A stretch of 64,000 nucleotides of DNA from Bradyrhizobium sp. CCGB12 (lineage in GTDB: Bacteria; Pseudomonadota; Alphaproteobacteria; Rhizobiales; Xanthobacteraceae). The position numbers were made by a program, and so were the translations under genes. The notes beneath the pieces were generated by a model, which did not search any database, was not told the origin of the DNA, and was given only the letters and a program-made list of their open reading frames with translations. This document shows positions 58,263 through 64,000 of the stretch, one piece after another (within the stretch, counting starts at the first letter, position 1; every line of letters begins with the position of its first letter). The stretch lies in contig NZ_JANADO010000001.1 in assembly GCF_024199845.1 (NCBI RefSeq), positions 3,038,001 through 3,102,000 of the forward strand, given 5' to 3'.

Positions 58263-59885
58263 CTACGACCGCAATCCCGGCGCCTCCTGCCCTGTCCGCG
58301 CGACATATTCGGTATAGCCGCCGCCATACTGGTGGATGCCCTCGGGCGTCAGCTCCAGCACCCGGTTCGACAGCGTCGCCAGGAAATGCCGATCATGCGA
58401 GACGAACAGCATGGTGCCCTCGAAATCCGACAGCGCCGTGATCAGCATCTCCTTGGTGGCGAGGTCGAGGTGGTTGGTCGGCTCGTCCAGCACCAGGAAG
58501 TTCGGCGGGTCGAACAGCATTTTTGCCATCACGAGCCGCGCCTTCTCGCCGCCTGACAGCACCCGGCAGCGCTTCTCGACGTCGTCGCCGGAGAAGCCGA
58601 AGCAGCCGGCGAGCGCGCGCAGAGAGCCCTGCCCCGCGGTCGGAAACTGGTCTTCCAGCGACTGGAACACGGTGCGCTCGCCGTCGAGCAGATCCATCGC
58701 ATGCTGGGCGAAATAGCCCATCTTGACGCTGCCCCCGAGCGCCACAGTGCCCTGGTCCGGCTCGCTCGCACCGGCGACGAGCTTGAGCAGCGTCGACTTG
58801 CCGGCGCCGTTGACCCCCATCACGCACCAGCGCTCCCTGCGACGGATCATGAAGTCGAGCCCATCGTAGATGCGCCTGGCGCCATAACCCTTGTGGACGT
58901 TCTTGAGCGCTACGACATCCTCGCCCGAGCGCGGCGCCGGCAGGAAATCGAACGCGACGCTTTGGCGGCGGCGCGGCGGCTCGACCCGTTCGATCTTGTC
59001 GAGCTTCTTGACCCGGCTCTGCACCTGGGCGGCGTGCGAGGCGCGCGCCTTGAAGCGCTCGATGAACTTGATCTCCTTGGCGAGCATCGCCTGCTGGCGC
59101 TCGAACTGGGCCTGCTGCTGCTTCTCGTTCTGCGCCCGCTGCTGCTCGTAGAATTCATAATCGCCGGTATAGGTCGTGAGCGAGCCGGAATCGATCTCGA
59201 TCACCTTGGAGATCACGCGGTTGATGAACTCGCGGTCGTGCGAGGTCATCAAGAGCGTGCCCTCGTAATCGTGCAGGAATTTCTCCAGCCAGATCAGGCT
59301 TTCGAGGTCGAGATGGTTGCTCGGCTCGTCGAGCAGCATGACGTCGGGACGCATCAGGAGAATACGTGCCAGCGCCACGCGCATCTTCCAGCCGCCGGAG
59401 AGCTTGCCGACGTCGCCGTCCATCATCTCCTGGCTGAAGCCGAGGCCGGACAAGGCTTCGCGCGCCCGGCCGTCGAGCGCATAGCCGTCGAGCTCCTCGA
59501 AACGGTGCTGCACCTCGCCGTAGCGGGCGATGATCTCCTCCATCTCGTCAGCCTTATCAGGGTCGGCCATCGCGGCCTCGAGCTCGCGCAGCTCGGCCGC
59601 GACCTCGCTGACGGGACCGGCGCCATTCATCACCTCGGCCACGGCGCTGTGGCCGCTCATCTCGCCGACGTCCTGGTTGAAATAGCCGATGGTGATGCCG
59701 CGATCGGTCGAGACCTGACCCTCGTCGGGCAGTTCCTCTCCGGCGATCATCCGGAACAGGGTGGTCTTGCCGGCGCCGTTCGGCCCGACGAGGCCGATCT
59801 TCTCGCCCTTGTTGAGGGCCGCGGAGGCTTCAATGAAAAGGATCTGGTGGCCGGCTTGCTTGCTGACGTTGTCGAGGCGGATCAT
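58263..59885 (-). CDS. ABC-F family ATP-binding protein
   Basis: 540 residues with two ABC ATPase domains and no membrane helix. Domain 1: Walker A GPNGAGKTT, signature LSGGWKMRVALARIL, Walker B DVMLLDEPSNHLDLESL. The interdomain linker (P-site tRNA interaction motif) is highly charged: YEQQRAQNEKQQQAQFERQQ. Domain 2: GVNGAGKST, LSGGEKARLVMAKML, FLVLDEPTNHLDLATK. YbiT/EttA-type ABC-F proteins act on the ribosome, as translation factors. A 63-bp decayed copy of its 5' end lies at 62766. Confidence 0.92.
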   Translation of the reverse strand: MIRLDNVSKQAGHQILFIEASAALNKGEKIGLVGPNGAGKTTLFRMIAGEELPDEGQVSTDRGITIGYFNQDVGEMSGHSAVAEVMNGAGPVSEVAAELRELEAAMADPDKADEMEEIIARYGEVQHRFEELDGYALDGRAREALSGLGFSQEMMDGDVGKLSGGWKMRVALARILLMRPDVMLLDEPSNHLDLESLIWLEKFLHDYEGTLLMTSHDREFINRVISKVIEIDSGSLTTYTGDYEFYEQQRAQNEKQQQAQFERQQAMLAKEIKFIERFKARASHAAQVQSRVKKLDKIERVEPPRRRQSVAFDFLPAPRSGEDVVALKNVHKGYGARRIYDGLDFMIRRRERWCVMGVNGAGKSTLLKLVAGASEPDQGTVALGGSVKMGYFAQHAMDLLDGERTVFQSLEDQFPTAGQGSLRALAGCFGFSGDDVEKRCRVLSGGEKARLVMAKMLFDPPNFLVLDEPTNHLDLATKEMLITALSDFEGTMLFVSHDRHFLATLSNRVLELTPEGIHQYGGGYTEYVARTGQEAPGLRS

Positions 59886-60441
59886 GGGGTCTTTTTGGGG
59901 GATTTTTGCGTTGCAGCGTCATAGGCCATGCGGGCCCCGAGGGGAAGCCCGGCGGGACACGGGTTTTGCCGCCGAATCGGCCCGCGCCGCAGCGCGGGCA
60001 ACCCAACCGGCGCTTCGCCAGCACGACCATGAGCCGCAGCGGAGACCGAAGCCGATATGGAGGTTTACACCCAATTGTCGGTTCGATAAAAAAACGCAAT
60101 CTTTGGATACATTTGGAATTGGAATAGCCTCTGGAAATCTCGTCGAGTTCGCGTGCAGGCGAAGGATTTTTTCGCAGGACTGCCGTCCAAGCGCGCACCA
60201 GAGCGAGCGCTGTTTTTCGCCAGCGGCCATCCCGTGGCCGAGACGGCCATGTGAAATCCGCCCTCGCTCAAAGCATTTCCAACACTTCGAGCAAGGATGA
60301 CACCCTGCGTCGTCGTGGCAAGGGCGATCGGTTTTGTATTGGGTGCATTTCAGCCACGACGGCCCGCAGGCCTTACATCGGATCGAGCAGTTCCATCAGC
60401 GTCCTCGTCGGAGGAACGATGACGAGCGGAATTGCGCTGCG
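59886..60441. other. 556-bp intergenic region before the MBOAT gene
   Basis: No convincing gene. The part next to 59886 is the ABC-F promoter region (AT-rich, GCGTTGCAGCGTCATAGG). A 64-codon frame (60251-60445) is low-complexity and weak. The end holds a strong GGAGG Shine-Dalgarno and a tiny reading frame (see 60419). Confidence 0.5.
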
Positions 60442-60445
60442 ATGA
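60419..60445 (+). promoter_or_regulatory. Possible 8-codon leader peptide coupled to the MBOAT gene
   Basis: ATG 60419 lies five bases after GGAGGA and reads MTSGIALR then TGA at 60443-60445; this stop overlaps the MBOAT start codon (ATGA). The MBOAT gene itself has no good Shine-Dalgarno, so ribosomes terminating here could restart on it (translational coupling). Confidence 0.4.
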
Positions 60446-61761
60446 ACTATACGGAAAGTCTGTTCATCTTCACCTTCGCGATCGTGGTGCTTGTTGCTCT
60501 TGCGCTACGTCCGTGGCCCCTCGCCCGCCAATGGTTTCTGACCGCGTTCAGCCTCTTCGTCATAGCGACCTGGGGCATCTATTCACTCGCACTGTTTCTC
60601 ATGATCGGGTTGATCAACTTTGCAGTCGCGCGGGCGCTGTACGTCAACAAGCCTCCGGTATCGACCGCGATCCTCGCGACAGCCATGATCGTGGACGTTG
60701 GATTGCTGGCAATCTTCAAATACGTCAAACCGTCGTGGCTTCATAGCGGCTGGCTGCCCGAGCCGATCGGTATTCCGCTCGCGATCTCATTCTACACGTT
60801 CCACATCATCAGCTATCTGGTCGACATCCACCGAGGCCGCATCTCGCCGGTAGGCTTCGGACAATACCTCTTCTATCTCGGCTTCTTCCCGCACGTGGTT
60901 GCCGGCCCCATTGTCCGCACATGGCAGCTCATCCCTCAGCTTCGGAATACACGGCGAATTGCGGCGGACTGGCCGATGGGCCTGCACTTCATGGTGACCG
61001 GCTTTTTCCTGAAATCAATCTGCGCCGACAACATCGCCGGGATCATCGATCCCGCGTGGAAGGACGTGGCCCTGACCGCGGCCGACCGCTGGCTGGTCGC
61101 CTTTCTCTACTATTGTCAGATCTACGGTGACTTTGCGGGCTACAGCTTGATGGCGCTTGGCATGGCCAGGCTGCTCGGCTTTCGCCTGCCGGCCAATTTT
61201 CGCAGTCCGTTGCGGGCGATCCGGCTGCAGGAATTCTGGCGGCGCTGGCACATCACGTTGTCGCGGTGGCTGCGCGACTATCTCTATATTCCATTGGGAG
61301 GCAACCGGAGCGGCTTCGTCCTCGGGAACTTGATACTGACGATGCTCCTGGGCGGCCTGTGGCACGGCTCTGGCGCCGGTTTCGTCATCTGGGGCGCGCT
61401 TCACGGCCTCGCACTGGTCTTCGAGCGGCTTGTACCGATTCGCAATGTCCTGTTGTCCTGGTTTCTCACACAGGCATGGGTCACGCTCGCGTGGGTGCCC
61501 TTTCGTCTGCCTCAGTGGAGGGATGCTTCGGCATTTCTGTCCGGCATGGTGACTTCACCGCTGCACATGCCTTCGGGATCAATACTGTTTGGCGCGGTCT
61601 TCGCCGCACCGGTCATCATGCACCAGTTTCTTCCGCTGCTGATCTCTCGCATCGGCCATCGACGGCTGCCGATCGTTCTTGGCGCGATGACGGGAGTGCT
61701 CGCGATTGCGGATCTGATCGTCGCCGCCCCCTCAAAAGTTTTCCTTTATTTCGCGTTTTGA
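60442..61761 (+). CDS. MBOAT-family O-acyltransferase (AlgI/DltB-like)
   Basis: 439 residues, about ten to eleven membrane helices. The MBOAT core shows HFMVTGFFLKSICADNIAG, LYYCQIYGDFAGYSLMALG, RRWHITLSRWLRDYLYIPLGG and the catalytic histidine in GGLWHGSGAGFVIWGALHG. It moves acyl groups (usually acetyl) across the inner membrane onto polysaccharides or wall polymers. The next gene encodes an SGNH-like exported protein that probably completes the transfer, as in AlgI/AlgJ or PatA/PatB pairs. Confidence 0.88.
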   Translation: MNYTESLFIFTFAIVVLVALALRPWPLARQWFLTAFSLFVIATWGIYSLALFLMIGLINFAVARALYVNKPPVSTAILATAMIVDVGLLAIFKYVKPSWLHSGWLPEPIGIPLAISFYTFHIISYLVDIHRGRISPVGFGQYLFYLGFFPHVVAGPIVRTWQLIPQLRNTRRIAADWPMGLHFMVTGFFLKSICADNIAGIIDPAWKDVALTAADRWLVAFLYYCQIYGDFAGYSLMALGMARLLGFRLPANFRSPLRAIRLQEFWRRWHITLSRWLRDYLYIPLGGNRSGFVLGNLILTMLLGGLWHGSGAGFVIWGALHGLALVFERLVPIRNVLLSWFLTQAWVTLAWVPFRLPQWRDASAFLSGMVTSPLHMPSGSILFGAVFAAPVIMHQFLPLLISRIGHRRLPIVLGAMTGVLAIADLIVAAPSKVFLYFAF

Positions 61762-61763
61762 CC

Positions 61764-62693
61764 ATGCAGGCATCAGCACAAAGATTTTTCTGGTTCGCCG
61801 CTATCGCGGCCGCCGTCGCCTGCGGTGTTGCCGCCCAATGCATGAGCGTGGCCCAAATTGGTACGCCGGCGCCACGGCCGCCGCTTCCAGTGCCCGGCGT
61901 CACCTACGTCTCGGCGACCTATGACGGGCAAACCGATCACTCGCTCTTCTACTTCAATCTGTTCGGTTTCGGCGACCGGATCCGAAGCGCCAGGACCTTG
62001 GTGATCGGGTCGTCCCATGCCGAGTTCGGGATCTATGCAGAGCAATTTGGCCCAACAGCGTTCAACATGGCACTCGGCGGCGGCGAAGGCCTGACCTTTG
62101 CGACTGCGCTTCTCAGAAAATACCGCCCTCGGCCTTCGCTCGTGGTTGTCGATTCCTATGGACCCGACGAAGGCCTGTCGACCGAGGGCGCGCGCACACT
62201 GTCATCGACCCCGACCAGCTCGCTGCAGTACGTATTGAATGTGTGGTCGGGCTTTTTGCGCGATTGGCTGCTGCAAGGATTGTTGCCGCGTCTCACGATC
62301 GGGCCTCACGCGCTGTCATGGGAACCGCCGCTCAGATCCGCGGTGATCCGGAACTGGTACAGCGCCGATGTCACCATGTTCTACTCGGGTCGCCTCGGCG
62401 AGGTTTTTGCCGATCCAACGAAGGCGACGCCGATCCAACCGATCCACATGCGCCCCAGTATTCCCCCTTCCCCGGACGATCTCGCGGCGATCCTGGAGGT
62501 GGCCGCGGAGACAGTCGTCACGACGGTGCCTTATCCCGAATTTGACTTGGCCCTCGGCAGAAAGATGGCCGAGGATTTGAGGGGGCGCTTTGTGGAAATA
62601 GCCCCCGGCGAATTGCGGTTCTTTGACTTTCACCACGTCAACGCCTCCAGCCGTGCGATCGTGACGAAGGAGCTGCTGAAGCCACAGCGTTAG
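61764..62693 (+). CDS. Exported SGNH-hydrolase-like protein (acetyltransfer partner)
   Basis: 309 residues, starting 2 bp after the MBOAT stop. N-terminal hydrophobic anchor FFWFAAIAAAVACGVAA. SGNH-like blocks: block I VIGSSHAEFG (nucleophile Ser), a NMALGGGEG glycine block and the C-terminal FFDFHHVN, which supplies the Asp-x-x-His pair. It resembles periplasmic acetyltransferases of the AlgJ/AlgX type and works with the adjacent MBOAT protein. The acceptor polymer is not identifiable here because no polysaccharide genes are nearby. Confidence 0.78.
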   Translation: MQASAQRFFWFAAIAAAVACGVAAQCMSVAQIGTPAPRPPLPVPGVTYVSATYDGQTDHSLFYFNLFGFGDRIRSARTLVIGSSHAEFGIYAEQFGPTAFNMALGGGEGLTFATALLRKYRPRPSLVVVDSYGPDEGLSTEGARTLSSTPTSSLQYVLNVWSGFLRDWLLQGLLPRLTIGPHALSWEPPLRSAVIRNWYSADVTMFYSGRLGEVFADPTKATPIQPIHMRPSIPPSPDDLAAILEVAAETVVTTVPYPEFDLALGRKMAEDLRGRFVEIAPGELRFFDFHHVNASSRAIVTKELLKPQR

Positions 62694-62765
62694 TGCGTCT
62701 GGGGCTCAAACCGGCTCGTCTCCCGGCTGCCGCAATGCAAGTTCACGCCCCGCCGCATCTGCCCC

Positions 62766-62828
62766 AGGCCGATCGTCTCACCTTGTTGAGGGTGGCGGAG
62801 GCTTCGATGAGCAGGATCTGGTGGCCGG
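62766..62828 (-). pseudogene. Decayed copy of the ABC-F 5' end
   Basis: By hand alignment about 56 of 64 positions match 59791-59854 of the ABC-F gene, same orientation, with one single-base gap that shifts the frame after ...GHQILLIEASATLNK. The matching part of ABC-F reads GHQILFIEASAALNK. Similarity weakens on both sides. Confidence 0.65.
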
Positions 62829-62990
62829 ACACCCCGGCCGACGGTCAGGCGCCAGCTTATGCCGTAAAGCCCCCTCTATATGGCTTCGTGCAGGACAGGT
62901 GAAGCTTGGCGCTTAGCTCTACTTGGTGGGCCGAGGCGGCACCGGCAGATCTCGGACGCGATCTTCCAATCCTCCCCGACGCGAGGCCAG

Positions 62991-63176
62991 ATGATGATCA
63001 TGAGAAACGGCTTGGTCGTTCCATGTGATACGGACCGCGCCAACCCTTACGCCGCACTGCGCCATCAACTCGGTGACCGCTCCTATTTGAGCGATATTGT
63101 CGAGAGGTATTCAGGAAAGCACGCAGTTTGCTTTGACCGTATCGTCGAGATCGTTGCCCCTGCACCGAGGCAATAG
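62991..63176 (+). CDS. Possible small hypothetical protein
   Basis: 61 residues, start with GAGG four bases upstream (short spacing). The product (NGLVVPCDTDRANPYAALRHQLGDRSYLSDIVERYSGKHAVCFD) has two Cys and looks like a possible compact domain, but no family is recognised and it could be a chance frame in the ABC-F-derived spacer. Confidence 0.3.
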   Translation: MMIMRNGLVVPCDTDRANPYAALRHQLGDRSYLSDIVERYSGKHAVCFDRIVEIVAPAPRQ

Positions 63177-63582
63177 GTCTGCCTCGGGCCCGCGACGCCG
63201 CATCGGTATCGCCTTGCCTCGATTCAGGTAGGGACAGTTGGGAGTCACAGCACTCTTTTGGGGTTCGTTGTTGCACCTCGTATCTGACGGGTCGGCCGCG
63301 CCGCTCAATCCTGCAGCAACTCGTCGGGCGGGCCGGACGCCGGCCCAAAGGCAAAAGTCCGGCTGCGTCTTTGCTGCGCCGCGATAGGCGCGTGAATGCT
63401 GGCTGCTGAAAGCCTGAAAGGGGCTTGCTTAAGACCAGGATGCGACATCGGGTTCCTTGTCGGATGCCCGCAATGCGGCCAAACTTCGATCAAAGTCGCT
63501 GGAATGCGGCATACCTCCAGCGGTTATCAACGAAAAGCGCACCGAAACGCGTTCGAGCAACAACGCCGCTAGGGAGGAGTCC
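63177..63582. other. Intergenic region before the second TRAP gene
   Basis: About 400 bp. Nothing gene-like; the last 60 bp carry GGAGGAG before the ATG at 63583 and probably the promoter of the TRAP gene. Confidence 0.45.
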
Positions 63583-64000
63583 ATGACTGCAAAGTCTGAA
63601 AAGACCAGAACCACTCGTCGCAAATTCTTGCTGACCGCCGGCGCGGCCGGCGCTGCCACCATCGCCATGCCGCAAGTCAGCCGGGCGCAAACGGTGGCCC
63701 TGAAGATGCAGGGCTCGTGGGGCAAGGCCGATGTCTTCAACGAGATGGCCGAAGATTATGTGAAGCGCGTCAACGAGATGGCCGGAGGCCGACTGCGCAT
63801 CGACTATCTGGTCGGCGGCGCGGTCGTGCATCCGTTCCAGGTCTTCGACGGCGTTCATGGTGGCCAGCTCGACGCTGCGCACACGGTCACGGTCTACTGG
63901 TACGGCAAGCACAAGGCCGCCTCGCTGTTCGGTACGGGCCCGGTGTTCGGCTTCAACGCCAACGAAGGCCTCGGCTGGATCCACAACGGCGGCGGCAAGG
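63583..64000 (+). CDS. TRAP transporter substrate-binding protein, partial
   Basis: 139 residues seen; the gene continues past the window edge. Twin-arginine signal TTRRKFLLTAGAAGAATIAMPQ...RAQ, then VALKMQGSWGKADVFNEMAEDYVKRVNEMAGGRLRIDYLVGG with the DctP/TakP fold start and VFDGVHGGQLDAAHTV. Similar in type to the TRAP binding protein at 34219 but a different sequence; its DctQ/DctM partners may lie beyond the edge. Confidence 0.85.
   Translation, partial: MTAKSEKTRTTRRKFLLTAGAAGAATIAMPQVSRAQTVALKMQGSWGKADVFNEMAEDYVKRVNEMAGGRLRIDYLVGGAVVHPFQVFDGVHGGQLDAAHTVTVYWYGKHKAASLFGTGPVFGFNANEGLGWIHNGGGK

Noticed and set aside
60251..60445. 64-codon frame before the MBOAT gene
   Set aside because: Low-complexity, no Shine-Dalgarno at its start; only its last eight codons have one.
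1..64000. CRISPR array, tRNA or rRNA
   Set aside because: No regularly spaced repeats with unique spacers and no recognisable tRNA or rRNA stretches; the repeats present are isolated palindromes.

Overview
The window reads as chromosomal DNA of a GC-rich alphaproteobacterium, most likely Bradyrhizobium or a close Nitrobacteraceae relative. This is inferred, not searched. The clues are the strong G/C bias at third codon positions, families typical of that group (DUF6894, DUF2336, DUF982, PsiF, Flp pilin, minCDE in that order), an FNR/FixK-type box, and many short palindromic intergenic repeats (the GTAGCCCGGATGGAGCG type and several others). I saw no tRNA, rRNA, CRISPR array, prophage or plasmid functions. 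It looks like ordinary chromosome with one insertion sequence and one REP/RAYT locus.

Layout. 1-20.7 kb holds small exported proteins, housekeeping enzymes and regulator/target pairs: a VOC protein, an EamA exporter, an Ada-type regulator, a Flp pilin, an M15-like peptidase, paiB-pdxY, TetR next to an O-methyltransferase, an SMR exporter with TetR, a cytochrome c, and MarR next to a flavin monooxygenase. 21-27.4 kb holds an SDR, a hybrid PAS histidine kinase and the minCDE division-site operon. 27.7-34.1 kb is a compact transport and catabolic cluster: a periplasmic binding protein divergent from a TetR gene, which is followed by permease, epimerase-like, GNAT, DapA-like and ATPase genes. 34-40.8 kb has a TRAP binding protein, a DUF2778 L,D-transpeptidase-like protein, and a TetR-centred set of enoyl-CoA hydratase, tautomerase and FAH-type hydratase. 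40.9-49.7 kb has an MCP, a penicillin-binding protein outside a dcw cluster, and a DUF2336-PilZ-HD-GYP signalling operon. 50-55.7 kb has a frameshifted nitroreductase, two alpha/beta hydrolases, PsiF, a DUF937 protein behind an FNR/FixK-like box, and a metallo-hydrolase. 55.8-58.3 kb is a REP-associated transposase (RAYT) bounded by REP palindromes, one of which is split by an IS1182-like element with a 5-bp target duplication. 58.3-64 kb has an ABC-F ATPase, an MBOAT/SGNH-like acyl-transfer pair, a decayed copy of the ABC-F 5' end, and the start of a second TRAP binding protein.

The clearest regulatory theme is local regulators with visible palindromic sites: TetR sites at 11232, 12172, 28843/29509 and 39315/39348, and a MarR site inside a recognisable promoter at 17542-17570. 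The best candidates for something undescribed are the TetR-linked ABC/DapA/epimerase cluster, whose substrate is unknown; the IS-in-REP arrangement beside the RAYT; and the acyl-transfer pair flanked by a duplicated ABC-F fragment.
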